A stretch of DNA of 64,000 nt, taken from Adiantum capillus-veneris. Its lineage: Eukaryota > Streptophyta > Polypodiopsida > Polypodiales > Pteridaceae. This document shows positions 27,421 through 40,115 of the stretch, piece by piece. Made by a program: the position numbers and the translations under genes. Below the pieces are notes generated by a model that worked only from the letters and a program-made list of their open reading frames with translations, made no database searches and was not told the origin of the DNA. Each line of letters begins with the position of its first letter. Position 1 is the first letter of the stretch. Location: positions 123,062,470 through 123,126,469 of the forward strand of contig CM043962.1 of assembly GCA_014529385.2 (NCBI GenBank). The letters run 5' to 3'.

Positions 27421-28332
27421 TGCAGAGAGTTTCTTTTTTATACAAAGTTTTAGATTAACGAGTTTATGCCCATGTGGCTTAGTTGTATCAGTCTTCTTCA
27501 GATTTGCCTTCAGGTTTTGCCTTGTACTGGCTATCAGAATCATGGCATTTTGAGGGTTCTAAGGGAGTCTCAAGTAATAGAATTCAGCTCTTTTTTGTCA
27601 CAAAAAGAAAGAGAGAATCTTCCAAGAATCAGGTTTAGAGAGAAAATCAGCTTTCTAGAGAGAGCAGAGAATCTAGATGGAAAGAGTCATTGCATGACAT
27701 GGGATCCTGGAGAGTTCTGCCTTTGAAAAAGAGTTTGGCATTGACAGAGTATTTGGGACTGGCAGACAGACAATGATCAGTAGGCGCAGACTTACCACGG
27801 TTCTGAGGTCTTTAATATTATGTCCACATAGCACATAACATGTGTGCATGTGACGAAAGATTGTCGACCTTTGTTAGAGACGTCGAACACATAGGTACAT
27901 TCTTCTAAGCAGTGCTCCATTGAAACAACATCTTCATTTGGGGAGCTTACAACCTTGCCCAAGACCTCAAAAATATTTAACTTGTAACAAATCCTCTTTC
28001 TTCATGGCACCAGTCGCACATAGAGGAAATATGTATCACAACTGTGTATAGACATAGAATTCTTCAAAAGTGCAGTGAGTGTTTTAATTTTTCATATGCA
28101 AGAGAATTTAACAAAATATTAAACTGACCAAGTTATGGTTATCATCTTCAGAGTCTGTGTCTATGTATGCCTGCACACATGCCCTGATACTTACACTAGA
28201 AAAAGAACCACATGATGTATTTGTTAGTACCATTACTTTAGCAGTTGCAGGTTAGGTTGTGCTTTGTATGTATCAAGTGCAGTTCATCACGTGTGCAAAT
28301 GCCAAAAGCTAATGTTGTCTTGTTCATTGTAG
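27421..28332. other. Non-coding; probable intron or intergenic
   Basis: No recognisable domain. The 86-codon ORF at 27466-27726 has no recognisable similarity. The segment ends in a good splice acceptor (CTTGTTCATTGTAG). Confidence 0.4.
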
Positions 28333-28846
28333 AAAGGCCAAGAAGGAAGGAAACGCAGAAGTCGTGAGCCGTATTGAAACAACGCTGAAGACAGCTATGC
28401 GAGAGAGGGAGAAAACACTACGTCCAGAGATCCAATTGCTAAACCAGGTCTTGATCTTCATGCCAAAGCTTGTCATTTGTCATGCAATGAATCCCCTTTC
28501 TTGGTGTCCCTTAGTTGTAGCAAGTCAATTTGAGCAGAGTGCCAATGCCTATTTTGCTTTTTTGGACCCTTAGCAAAGTAACTGAAAACGAGTGGTTGTC
28601 GTGTACATGCAGCTACTAAGAGACAAAACAGGGGCAGAACGAAGCAAGACCTTGGACAACTTTCTAGACTATCTCAAGTCAGATGGCTATTTCTTTCAGC
28701 TTTTGAACAGAATGACTCTGGATGTCGAGAAACAACCGACAGTGAGAAGCGACCCAGAACAGATGAAATTGTTAGCTCAACTTCGTGCTATCAGCAAAGA
28801 AGCTAGAGAGGTTTCTAGAAGCCAAAAGCATGCTGCCAAGGAGTAG
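28333..28846 (+). CDS. Unidentified host gene, two 3'-terminal exons
   Basis: Exon a (28333-28447) follows CTTGTTCATTGTAG and ends AACCAG|GTCTTG. Exon b (28613-28846) follows GTGTACATGCAG and ends at TAG 28844-28846. The acceptor and donor phases agree (phase 0 across the intron), and the reading frame is open in both exons. The protein is charged and helical: KEGNAEVVSRIETTLKTAM, REREKTLRPEIQLLNQ, then AERSKTLDNFLDYLKSDGYF, LLNRMTLDVEKQP and LLAQLRAISKEAREVSRSQK. I do not recognise the family. Good splice sites and matching phases argue for a real gene or a recent pseudogene. Upstream exons are uncertain because LTR fragments precede it. Confidence 0.55.
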
Positions 28847-29296
28847 AAGGTATCGGGTATTGTTTGATGAGCTTCTCTTACACACCTGTATCAGATATGA
28901 AGTGCAACAGCTGCAAAAAGGTCAAAAGCTGTAAGACGTGACGAGTGTCTCGACAAAGGTTGCAATCAAAGGCGATTTACAAAATTTCTGATTGGAAAGC
29001 TGAACTAGGTGTGGTGCTCTCATATGCTTGATTCGTCAACCTCCTACCTGTCTGGTTGAAATCAGGACCTGTAGATTTGCTATTTGCAATGTGTATGGCT
29101 TGACTAATTCTGGTATGAGGCATGACAAAACCCAAGTCATCATTTGTAAATTACACTTGCTTATCAGCTTTGATTTTACAGCCATGGGCTTGAATAGAGC
29201 CAATTTTGCCTCTATTGGTCGGTCTTGCAAATCTCGATTTTTTGGACTGTCTGGTGTTTCCTACGATGCTAAAGTGCTTCCTCTTCTTCTTCTTCT

Positions 29297-29341
<45 letters not shown>

Positions 29342-30619
29342 ACACCTTTGCTATAGGAGTCACAGCCTGAATTCTGTTGCTCATACATTGTCCAAGCGAA
29401 TGCGAAATAGAAGAAATCATAAAGGAAATGTGAGCTGTAACAGCAGAAGTTTTGTATATGGCACCATGATCACCTCAAGCATTCCCAACCATATTGATTG
29501 TCAGGGCTTTAGACATGTATGTTTGCTATGGCCTTATTCCACTCTCAGAAGTCATGCATATCACTTTTAGGGTTTCCACGACTGATTAGCACTTCTACAT
29601 AGGGTTTCCACGACTATTTACGAGTATATCCTTCATTGTCTCCTACCCAAATTTGAGGCAATGTAGGCCATGTAACATGAATAAACTCATCTACTCATCC
29701 ATCAAAATCTCTTTGCTTAAGACATTCTCTCAAAAAGTAAGCTTTATTTTTTGGCACATATTCTTCTCTACCAGACCGATTTTAGTCTAAGCTTTTTTCC
29801 AAGGCGATCTACCAAATATCTCTCTCTTTAAAGTTGATACCATCCACATCCATACACTTTTGCAGTTGATGAAGCAATAAAGATGGATAAAAGAGAACGA
29901 CATACCTAATGCAAAGAAAAATTTGTAACTTATATTATTGCAAATGCGAGTACAAAGGAGGTTGGTAGGCATCTATGGTGGGCATACACAATGACTTAGG
30001 CTTTCAAATGCCTCAATATTTAGGTTTGGACTCTAGCACATGACATGAGGGATACAAACCCACATGCATGGCTAATCATAGGTACTCATGCATACATGCT
30101 CCGAGTTTGACACGATGATCAGGCATAGGCCATAGCCCATACCAACAACCCTTCCCTTTTGCTTTAGATTGCAACTAGCCTTTGATGAGGACACATTTGA
30201 AAATCCCATAGGATGCACAACCCATGCCTCTCAAAAAAGGTTATCAAAGATAAGAATTAACAAAAGTTTTCCTAAAATAAGGCACATGATCATCACATTG
30301 ATGGTGCTTTTTGTAGTATATCATTGTGATACACATTGTAGGTGGTGGTGTTGCTTTGTTTCGTTCTCCTCCTCCTTATGTTACATTTGCTCTCTCTTTG
30401 TTGTTGGTACTACTTTGTTGCTCTCGTCTTTGAAATAACACCTTGATGGTGGGTGGTATTTTCTACAGTGTGTGGGTGGAAGCAAGGGAAGGTGGTACAA
30501 AAATGTTCACTTTTCAAGTACAAGGGTATAAGGAGTGGCTTGGTGGAAAAAAAAACTCATATTGTATGACTTTTCACTTGGGATCTAATATTCTAGGTAC
30601 AATATTTTTTTGATTTTGA
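28847..30619. other. Non-coding stretch with a CT microsatellite
   Basis: The first part is probably the 3' untranslated region of the preceding gene. A (CT)n tract occupies about 29299-29337, and ORFs across it are artefacts of the repeat. The rest is AT-rich with no recognisable domain or RNA gene. Confidence 0.5.
29299..29337. repeat. (CT)n microsatellite
   Basis: About 19 CT units. Confidence 0.95.
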
Positions 30620-31626
30620 ATTCAAAAAGCACTAAATACTTGGACATTCTTGATATTGCAGTGATTTACCATACTATGATCACTTCACAAATCAATTTCC
30701 AACAAGAAGCTAAAAGGAATTTTATGCCCACGGAAACTAGAGACCAAAATGAACCTAAAGGAAAGAACAATGCTCCAAAATTCTTTCTAAGGAAATTCTA
30801 GCAACAACAACAATCGGTCCAAGGAGAAGGGAGTTTAAAAGGTAAAATAAACTCTCTCCTGAAGAGCTAGAAGCTTTTCGTAAGGACCACAAATGCTTTA
30901 AAGTGTGGGGAGCAAGGACATGGCTACTGCTCTTGCCCCAAAAGAAATACCCGCAATGAGACTCCTAGAGCTTCCACGATCGAAGCTCCAAAAGAGGATG
31001 CTCATTGCAAAGGATCACCTCTCTCCTATGCTTGGGGAAAGGTAATGAGCATGATGCCTTCATCCTATTTGACAATGGCTCTACTCACAACTTTATATCA
31101 ACAGAGTTAAGTTGGGAATTCAAGCTTTTGAGATGGGAGATATTGTAACTGCCGATGGAGCTTTCAAGGGACATCAAGCCTCTGTTACTCCTTTGATTGG
31201 GAAGTTGAGGCTTCATGTCCAAAGCTACATCGACAAAGAAAACTTTTTTATCTCTCCTCTCCAGCATGAGGATGTAATCCTAGGGGCACCATGGTTCACT
31301 CGCATGGCTGTCAATATGAAGTTCCCTGAAAGGAGACTTATTTCGATTACAAGAAAAAATCCATGTATATAGATGCTAATGAGTCGGAGAACACCATATC
31401 CCTGGTAAATATGCTTGTTTTTTATAAGTTCATGAAAAACTCTACTTCTGCGTATATGATTTTTGTTGGAGAATCTGTAAATGATTCCAATGTTTTCACA
31501 AGTAGTAATAAAGGGAATCAAGAGGAATTAGAGTTGTTTAATTTTCTAAATGGATTTCAAGATGTTTTCATCGATGAAATCCCTAGTGAGGTACCTCCAA
31601 AACGGGGAATGATGACCATGCAATAG
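30620..31626 (+). pseudogene. F1 gag end, zinc knuckle and protease
   Basis: It includes INFQQEAKRNF, a frameshifted CCHC knuckle (KCFKCGEQGHGYCSCP when the extra A at about 30902 is ignored) and a protease with LFDNGSTHNFIS. The Asp is followed by Asn instead of Ser or Thr. LRLHVQSYIDKENFF and HEDVILGAPWF are typical of the protease C-terminal half. The last frame ends at TAG 31624-31626. Confidence 0.75.
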
Positions 31627-32780
31627 AGCTTCTACTAGGAAGCTCACCGCCTAATAAACTTCGTTATCGAGTTTTACAAGCTCAACAAGAGGAGATCATG
31701 AGGCAAGTGCGTGAATTGGTGGAAAAAGGGATGATGAGGTCGAGCTCCTCTCCATTCTATTCACCAGTACTTTCAATGCAAAAGAAATACGGCACATATC
31801 ACATGTGTGTGGCACTAAAATAGGATCACTATTTAAATAAATAAAGAAGATTTTCCGTGTCGCAAGTAGAAGATCTATTTGATAAGTTACAAGTTTTGGG
31901 CTAACAAATGCTCTAGCCACATTCAAATTCTTTAGGCCACTCAAATTCTCTTGAGGAGTACAAGTGGCACCTCCAGGTAATCTTTCAAGTTGTGAGAGAG
32001 AATAAGCTTTTCATTAATCAAAAGAAAAGTGAGTTTTTCCTACAAGAGATGCAATATTTAGGTCACATATCTCTAAAGATGGCACCCGTATGGGTCCAAT
32101 AAAGTTACAGGTAATAAAAGGATGGCCTAATCCAAGGAATCTCTAGGAGGTACGGAGCTTTATAGGTATGTGTGCATACTATAGATGCTTCATAGAAAAA
32201 TTCTCGCTAATAACAGGCCCATTACATGACTTAACGAAAAAGAACGTTTAGTATTCATGGACTGCAAAAGTGCAAGAAGCTTTTGAGAATTTTATCTCTC
32301 AACTTGTGCTCAGTGCTCACACTGCTAGATCTCTCAAAGCCGTTTGAGGTCCAATGTGATGCTTGTGGTGATTGCCGTGGAACAATCTTGCTTCAATAAG
32401 GGCATGCAATAGCATATGAGAGTTGAAGGCTCAATGCCAATGAACGGGTCTTGGACATATACAAAAAAGAGCTTTCAGCTATTCTACATGCCCTAGACAC
32501 ATGGAAGCACTATCTATTGGGGAATCCATTTATTTTGCCAACAGACCACCAAAGTCTCAAGTATTTCATGACGCAAACCAAGCTTTTCGACAAACAAATG
32601 AGGTGGGTAAATTTTCTTTTGCAATTTAAATTTCATATTGCTCACATTGCTGTCAAGCACAATCAAGTGGCCGATGCACTTTCACAACAGCCAAGGATAA
32701 ATGTGGTGTCAACATCAACTCACAATGATCTATCTTTTATGATAGATGGTATGCTACTCATCGAAACTTTAAGTATGTAA
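31627..32780 (+). pseudogene. F1 reverse transcriptase (core deleted) and RNase H
   Basis: RT starts after SPNKLRYRVLQAQQEEIMRQ. The section between VEDLFDKL and FGLTNAL is missing, and so is the catalytic YxDD loop: sequence jumps from the FRPL to SLEEYKWHLQV-type region. The connection and RNase H follow (VQCDACGDC, YKKELSAILHALDTWKHYLLG, PTDHQSLKYFM). The polymerase cannot have worked. Confidence 0.78.
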
Positions 32781-33058
32781 TTATAGCCTTTGCATTAGGG
32801 AAGGAAGAAGAACCATTCACCTTGGAGGATGGTTATCTTCTAAACGGAAGTAGGCTATGTGTTACCCAATCCCTTCATGAGAAAGTCATGTATGAATCCC
32901 ATGCTCCTCCCTAAGCGGGGCAAAGAGGGATTCCATAATCTACTCTTCGAGGAGTAGTATTGTATCTCTGTTGGTCTTAGTTAAACATACAAGAGTATGT
33001 TTCAAAATGCGTGGTATGCCAAGAGTTGAAATTTGATCGTCTCCAAGAGGAGAGAGAG
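32781..33058 (+). pseudogene. F1 integrase zinc-finger fragment
   Basis: YESHAPP, GQRGIP and SKCVVCQELKFDRLQEE are recognisable with stops between. It is joined at about 33059 to sequence of gag type, without LTR or primer site. Confidence 0.65.
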
Positions 33059-34290
33059 TTTAGGAGGTCTCTTGATGAGACTCCCAAAAGAAGACTCTCT
33101 CCCATAAGAGAGGACGAATCCAAAGAATGAGAAAGAAGCAAATACCTAAGTTCCTCTAAAGATGCGGCTCCATGAAGACAGTGGTCTAGACTATCGCCAA
33201 CTCCTCCCAAGAGGAAATGGTCAACCATAATCCTTCTCCTCGTCATTCCGAAAAGGAAGAGAGGTAACGAAGGAAGAAAAAGGCAAGAAATAGGTACCCA
33301 TGTTATCCTTCTTCTTCACCTTCCTCCTCTTCTGACGAAAGAAATAGTTATTCTCCTAGAGAATACAAGAGGAGAGGACATCGCAAAACTTATCCTACAT
33401 GGCGAAGGTCCGAAAAGCTCAAGAAATTCAAAGAAGAGGAAAGAGTATCTCTTTTCTCACCTAAGATGGCACCTTTGGTGCCACAGATAAAGTATTGGCC
33501 TTCATCCAACAATTTGATGTGGCCTTTGGAGACGAGGGCTTCACGGAGTCCTCCAAGCTACACCATGTAGCTATGCACTTCCAGAAATCTGCTCGTCAAT
33601 GGTGGGCTAGCCTTCATGAGACAACGATGAGGCCCCAAAGGCATGGAAAACTCTATGAGTTTCCATCATGAAGCAATTCCTTGCAAGTGATGAAAAGGAC
33701 AAAGTGTTTACCGAATGGTGGAGCTTGAGTTTCTCTTCAACGATGCTATCCACAATCATGTAGACAAGTTTTGGGATTTACATCTCAAAGCTGTAGTCTT
33801 TCAAAGGATAGACATTGCCAAAAAAAAGCAACAATTTTGTGCAGGATAACCTGAAGAAATGGTCGAGTATCTCAACTCACAACGGCCTAGCACTATCACA
33901 GAAGTTATCTACCACACTATGGTTGCTTCAAGGATCAATTTTTAACAAGGGGCGAGAAGAAATTTCAAGCCCATGGAAAACAAGGATCGAAATGAAGCTA
34001 AAGGGAAGAGCAATGCTCACAACTCTTCCCAAGGCAACACCAACACCAACAACAACAAGGCCAAGGATAAAGGAGCTTACAAAGGTAAAAATAATCTCTC
34101 TCCCAAAGAATTAGAGGCTTTTTTTGTAAAGACCATAAATGCTTTAAGTGTGGGGAGCAAGGACATGGTTATCATTCTTGCCCTAAAATAAATGTACGCA
34201 ATGACACTCCTATAGCTTCCATGGTTGAAGCTCCAAAAGAGGATACTCATTGCAAAGGCTCATCACTCTCCTATGCTTGGGGAAAAGGGA
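33059..34290 (+). pseudogene. F2 gag with zinc knuckle
   Basis: A charged Arg/Ser-rich N-terminus is followed by capsid motifs (LAFIQQFDVAFGDEGFTESS, SARQWWASLHE), an Asn/Thr-rich stretch (NTNTNNNKAKDK), and KCFKCGEQGHGYHSCP, an intact CCHC knuckle apart from a frameshift just before it. Confidence 0.75.
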
Positions 34291-34851
34291 GCATGATGCC
34301 TTCATCTTGTTTGACCCTGGCTCTACATATCAATGGAGTTGGCCACCAAATTGGGCGAGATGGGAGATATTGTAACTGCCGATGCAGCTTTCAAGGGATA
34401 GCAAGCTTCCGTTACTCCCTTGATTGGGAAGTTGAGACTTCATGTCCAAAGCTACGTCGACAAAGAAGACTTCTTTTTACCTCTCCAACATGAGGATGTT
34501 ATCCTAGGGGCACCATGGTTCAATCGCATGGCTGCCAACATGAAGTCCCCTGAAAGGAGAATCTATTTCACCTACAGGGAAAAGAGCATGTATATAGATG
34601 CTAATGATTCGGGAAACACTATTTCCCTGGTAAATACGCTTGCTTTTGATAAGTCAATAAAAAGCTCTATTTTTGTGTATATGATTTTTGTTAGAGAATC
34701 CGTAAATGATTCTAATGTTTTCACAAGTAGAAATAAAGGGAATCAAGAGGAATTAGAGCTATCTAATTTCCTAAATGGATTTCAAGATGTTTTCATTGAT
34801 GACATCCCTAGGAGCTACCTCCAAAATGAGGGGATGATGACCATGCAATAG
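34291..34851 (+). pseudogene. F2 aspartic protease
   Basis: LFDPGSTY shows Asp-Pro-Gly at the active site, as in elements 2 and 3. It is then frameshifted. LRLHVQSYVDKEDFF, HEDVILGAPWFNRMAANMK and a long linker to TAG at about 34851 follow. Confidence 0.75.
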
Positions 34852-35900
34852 AGCTTCTACTAGGAAGCTCAACGCCTAATAAACCTCCTTATTGAGTTTC
34901 ACAAGCTCAACCAGAGGAGATCATGAGGCAAGTGCATAAATTGGTGGAAAAAGGGATAGTGAGGCCTAGTTCGTCTCCATTTTTTTCACCAATACTTTTA
35001 GTGCAAAAGAAAGATGACACATATCGCATGTGTGTCAACTATAGAGCACTAAATAGGATCACTATTTTAAAAAAAAAGGATTTCCCGTGCCGCGGGTAGA
35101 AGATCTATTTGCAAGTTTTGGCCTGACAAATGCTCCAGCCGCATTCAAACTCACGATGGACAAAAATCTTCAGGCCACTCAAATTCTCTTGAAGAGTACA
35201 AGTGACACCTCCAGGTAATCTTTCAAGTTTTGTGAGAGGATACACTTTTCATTAATCAAAAGAAAAAGTGAATTTTTCCTACAAGAGATTCAATATTTAG
35301 GTCACATTATCTATCAAGATGGTATATTTATGAATCCATCAAAGTTGGAGGTAATAAAAGCATGGCCTAATCCAAGGAATCTACATGAGCTAAGAAGCTT
35401 TATTGGTATGTGTGCATACTATAGACGCTTCATAGCAAAATTCTCTCAAATAGCAGGACCATTGCATGACTTAACAAGGAAGAATCTCTCAAAGCCATTT
35501 GAGGTCCAATGTGATGCTTGTGGTGATTGCCTTGGAGCAGTTTTGCTTCAAGAAGGGCATGCCATGGCAATTGAGAGCCGAAGGCTCATTGCCGATGGAC
35601 GGGTCTTGGACATTTATGAGAAAGAGCGTTTAGCTGTTCTACATGCCCTAAACGCATGGAAGCACTATTTATTGGGGACTCCATTCATCCTACGAATGGA
35701 TCACAAAGCCTCAAGAACTTCATGACACAAACCAAGCTTTCCGACAAACAAATGAGGTGGGCATATTTTCTTTTGCAATTTAAATTTCATATTGGTCACA
35801 TTGCTAGCAAGCACAATCAAGTGGTCGATGCACTTTCACAACGACCAAGGGTAAATGTGGTGTCTATAGCAACTCACACTGATCTATTTTTATAATAGAT
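34852..35900 (+). pseudogene. F2 reverse transcriptase (core deleted) and RNase H
   Basis: RVEDLFASFGLTNAPAAFK joins sequence from both sides of a missing RT palm segment, and the YxDD segment is absent as in F1. The connection is clear (MNPSKLEVIKAWPNPRNLHE, YYRRFIAKFSQIAGP), then RNase H: VQCDACGDCLGAVLLQEG, YEKERLAVLHALNAWKHYLLG and a frameshift at about 35705. Confidence 0.8.
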
Positions 35901-37250
35901 GAGTATGCTACTGACCAAAACTTTAAGTAGGTAATTACAGCCTTTGCATTAGGGAAGAAAAAAAAAACCATTCACTTGGAAGGATGGTTATATTCCAAAC
36001 GGAAATAGGCTATGTGTTACTCACCAATACACTAAGAAAGTCATCTACGAATCCCATGCTTCTCCTTATGCGGGGCAAAGAGGGATTCCATAATCTACTC
36101 TTCGAGGAGTAGAAATGTATTTATGTTGGTCTACCATGAAAAATAAACATACAAGAGTATGTTTCAAAATGCATGGGATACCAAAAATTGGAATTTGATC
36201 AAGGGAAGCAACTTAGATTGTTTCAGCCGACAGGCTTAGCAACAAAACACACTCTATGCCTGTCAAAAAGACTATTAAGGCACATCAAACGACAACCCTC
36301 TTTAGATCTCTAATTTTCAAGTATCATGGCTTGTCAACATCCATAGTGTCCGACAAAGATCCTAGAATGACCAGTAATTTCTAGAAGGATCTCTTTGAGA
36401 ATCTAGGAAGTAGATTAAATTTCTCTTTTGGCATATCATCCACAAACGGATCACCAAAATATCCACCAACGATTCTTGAATCTACTAAAAGCCTATGTCA
36501 TGGAAGTAGATCAACGTTCTCAATGAGAGAAGTACCTACCTCTTATAGAGTATGCGTACAATGACAGTGTACATACTTCTATGGGGAAAGCACCTTTCGA
36601 GGTTAAAGAGGGAAGATCCAAAAGTCCCCTACTACTTAAGGTATATGGGAAGATCTTCACTGCTTATGAATATAGCCAAGACTTACAATAATCTTTTCCA
36701 AAGACTAAAAAGGGTTATATCCATCTTACAACAAAGGCAAAAAGGGTTGTTGCTAATAATCACAGAAGAGCCTTAGCCTTTAAGAAAAATGATTGGTTCT
36801 TGCTAAAGTTTCTCAAGGCTCATCTAAGGCATACTATGGGTAAGATTCTTACGGGCCACCAAGAGTATTATGCTAAACGAGCAAAAAGATACTATGATCC
36901 TTTTTAAATTCTTAAGCCAATCAATGAGATGGCTTATCAATTAAAGTTGCCCAACCAGTGGCTCATCCACAATGTTGACCATGTGAGCGTACTCAAGCCT
37001 TACAAAGGAGATCCACAAAAAGAACCAATAATGGAGGACCCGCTAGAGATTGAAGATCAAGAAGAGGTGTTGCAGCCTGAATCGATTCTTCGACACAGAA
37101 AGACAAGGTACTAAGAAACGGTAAGATTATCCAATGATATCTTGTTAAATTTAAGAATTATCCTTTTAAAGATGCTAGATGGATCAGGAACCTATCTTAA
37201 GGATAATGTGAACCTTGTCAATGCTTACAATGCTACACTAGAGTAAGCAA
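35901..37250 (+). pseudogene. F2 integrase and degenerate chromodomain
   Basis: Pieces include YESHASPYAGQRGIP, the second catalytic Asp (SIVSDKDPRMTSNF), LFENLGSRLNFSF, an EYAYNDSVHTSMGKAPFEVK-like segment near 36550, HNVDHVSVLKPYKGD, and near 37080-37200 the remains of LRHRKTRY and LVKFKNYPFKDARW. Frames change every 100-200 bp. Confidence 0.75.
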
Positions 37251-37693
37251 ATGAAAATGCATTTTAAATGAACAATGTTTTTGTCTTATGAGACTCATTC
37301 TCTTTCTTTTATTGTGCACAAAATTTAAGAAGTATGCATGCTTAGGATCATGTTTGGGTGACGACATCTTCCAACCACCAAGTAGAACTTGTCACTCTAC
37401 TTTAGAAGTATGATATAGACTAAAGAGTAACATGCTTGCGGCAGCTAAGTTTCCCGAGCACCAAATTGATTAGTCATCCATTCTGGAATGATGTCGTAGG
37501 GTGAAAAGGGATCCTCTACCCGCTATGAAACATGGACTAACGACTAGGCTTTATCTTCTCTACCTCATAGTCGAGAACGACTATGATTTCAAGAGAGAGG
37601 TAATGTCATAAAATATAATATGTAATTACCAAATGATTTTCTCATATTAAACTGATCACTTAATATGGGAAGATAAAAGGGGAACAAGAGTTA

Positions 37694-37848
<155 letters not shown>

Positions 37849-38588
37849 TTCTAAACCTATCTCAACAAGGGTCCGAAAGGAGAAATGGTTGCATCTCAAT
37901 AGGGGTCCAAAAGGAGACGACCTACCCAAGAGCAATGTGCAATAAGTGCTTCTAGATTTACCTCAGCAAGGGACCAAGAGGAGAGATGGTTACATCGCAA
38001 AAGGGGTCCAAACGGAGGTAGTCCATCAAAGAGCAACGTGCAAATAATGGAGCTTAAAATACCTTAGGGTTAGCTTCATTAAAGACCTCCATAAGTTAGT
38101 GTTAAAAAGTCCTTTGACCTTACGTAAACTAGGGCTAACCTCGAGGTGGGAATCGTACCCAAGCATGAGGTGCCAAGACGCTTAAAGTGGTTGTGGGAAC
38201 CTTGCCCAAAGCTTGAGGTGATTTTTATGCTTAAATGACTAAGGTTTTTGAAATGTTAAATTCAAAGATAAATTCTCAAGAGGCATGAACGTCCATGCTT
38301 GATTGACTAAGGGTTGAAGTATTCCATTCAAAACAAATGACTTAAGAAGCATAAAAGACACATGCTTGCTTGATGATTAAGTCCTTGAAGTATTCCATTC
38401 AACCAAATGAATTAATAAGCACAAAAGACACATGTTCAAATGATCCTCCACATGTGACCCTCATGATGTGTGCTATTGGATAGGTTTCAAAGGGGTCCAA
38501 TGAGAATTTAGATACATAAAAAAATTTATATAAATTCTTTCTCTCAAGAAGGAAAAAGAGGACACATGTCCAAATGAAGTAATAAAAT

Positions 38589-38592
<4 letters not shown>

Positions 38593-38636
<44 letters not shown>
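38593..38636. repeat. (GA)n microsatellite
   Basis: About 22 GA units inside the F2 LTR, with a short (CA)n at about 38672-38686. Confidence 0.95.
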
Positions 38637-38638
<2 letters not shown>

Positions 38639-39340
38639 GGACCAAGCCATGAGAGAGGGGTATACTCTCCCACACACACACACACATTCTCTCATTATGT
38701 GGAGTGCAAAATGCAAGAGATCTATCTCCTTCTCCAAGTTTGTTGAGAAGTGGAGAGCCTACACCAACACTCTCGGCTATGGAATGTAAATCCAACCAAG
38801 AGCCATGCTTCAATGCTTAAGCTTTCCATGTTCTTTATCTTCATTACTATGCTATTATGCTATGCTAAGCAAGAAGAGTGATGATAAGTGAGGAGCTATT
38901 TCTTTCTCCTATGGAATGTTTCTTCTTCCTCTTCCCTACCCTCATTCCCCGCTAGCTCTCTCTACCTTCAAAGGTGTTTGAAGCCTTGGGATAGTTAATG
39001 CTTTTTGCAAAGTTTATGTTAAGCTTGTGATGCATGAAGCTTTCCATCTTCATAGCATCACCAAGGTCACAAGGAACACAAAAATTGTATTGTAACAAAG
39101 TCTCTTTTAAAGGGAGAATCTATAATACAAATGCCTTTTGGAGGGGGGACCGGCTTTAAGTAAATCCGGTCCTCAACTATTGTCATGTTCTCTAATACTC
39201 TCTCTCTTGCAATAGTATTGTTCATGCCAAGTTGATTAAGTACTATGTTTATGTTGCTACCATCAATTAAGTTCACCCTGTATGTTCTCAAAGTGATCTC
39301 ACAAAAATGCTCACCTTAATTCTTTTAATTCCGCTATTCT

Positions 39341-39560
39341 CATAGGCCATTGTCATTACACCTCATCTCATGGAATGCATTGATTGCAAGGTTTTTTCAA
39401 GAGATGCATGGCCAGTAGACTCTAGAATGCTGCACATGCATTATGACTTATCTCCCTAGATTCCATGATCTATTTATCTATCATGAAAACGTCTATAGTG
39501 ATGGGAGATTGACAAGGAAAGTTCATCCATGATGAGATTTTAAGGCAAGGGCTGTTCGAA
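39341..39560. other. Non-coding spacer
   Basis: No gene or repeat recognised between the F2 LTR and copia fragment J. Confidence 0.4.
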
Positions 39561-39935
39561 TTATAAAGAGAGAGAAGGAGAGATCTTAACCCCTTGGAAA
39601 CACTCATCCACAAAACCAGATGAGCACACAACGGAGATGGAGGATGAAAGCTCCTCCTTCTTCTTCTCTACTCAAAATGATAAGATGGTCCACAAAACAT
39701 AATGGAAATACAACGTAAAGAGATAACAATGTACAACGATAAGTGTGACTGCTAGTGAGTGAGTTCGCAAGATAAGGGCATCACTCTAGGTAGGTAGACC
39801 GTGTCGATAAAGTCCAGATTTAGTACCACTAGAGATGATCCTTGTGGTCATTATCTTATGCCAATACCAAATGTGGGCGAGAAGAGGGTGAGAAATCATC
39901 TATGCATACCACATGTTAAGCTTCATATCTCAACA
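39560..39935 (-). repeat. Probable 3' LTR of minus-strand copia fragment J
   Basis: The minus strand reads GAGTTTGAGAGGGAG|TGTTGAGATATGAAG at about 39955-39920, the typical purine tract followed by TGTTGAGAT of many plant copia LTRs. The far end (plus-strand left) is not determined. Confidence 0.5.
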
Positions 39936-40115
39936 CTCCCTCTCAAACTCAACGCCATCTCTCACACTCCAAGCATAGCTTGAAATCACCTCAGCTTCTC
40001 TGCTACTGGGGCACGTGCCTAATCGGGTCCAAATCTAGCTTCCCTTGAGCCTACATAAATTGGCTCTCAAACCTAGCCATATAACTCGAATCTAGTTGTG
40101 GGGTTGTCAAGTAGA

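Larger units (their letters stand above)
30620..33058 (+). mobile_element. Element F1: decayed Ty3/gypsy fragment
   Basis: gag end, zinc knuckle, protease, internally deleted RT, RNase H and the integrase zinc finger lie in order but in many frames. It has neither a 5' LTR nor a 3' LTR. It runs straight into the gag N-terminus of a second copy (F2) at about 33059. Homologous points in F1 and F2 are 3.15-3.25 kb apart. Confidence 0.8.
33059..37603 (+). mobile_element. Element F2: second tandem decayed Ty3/gypsy copy
   Basis: gag, knuckle, protease, the same RT deletion as in F1, RNase H, integrase and a degenerate chromodomain. A purine tract (TTTCAAGAGAGAGG) and an LTR start at 37604 follow. 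Many stops. Confidence 0.82.

Noticed and set aside
29028-29570. 180-codon plus-strand ORF
   Set aside because: It spans the CT microsatellite (Leu/Ser run), with no conserved motif.
38399-38813. Three overlapping minus-strand ORFs with Ser-Leu runs
   Set aside because: They translate the GA/CT microsatellite within the F2 LTR.
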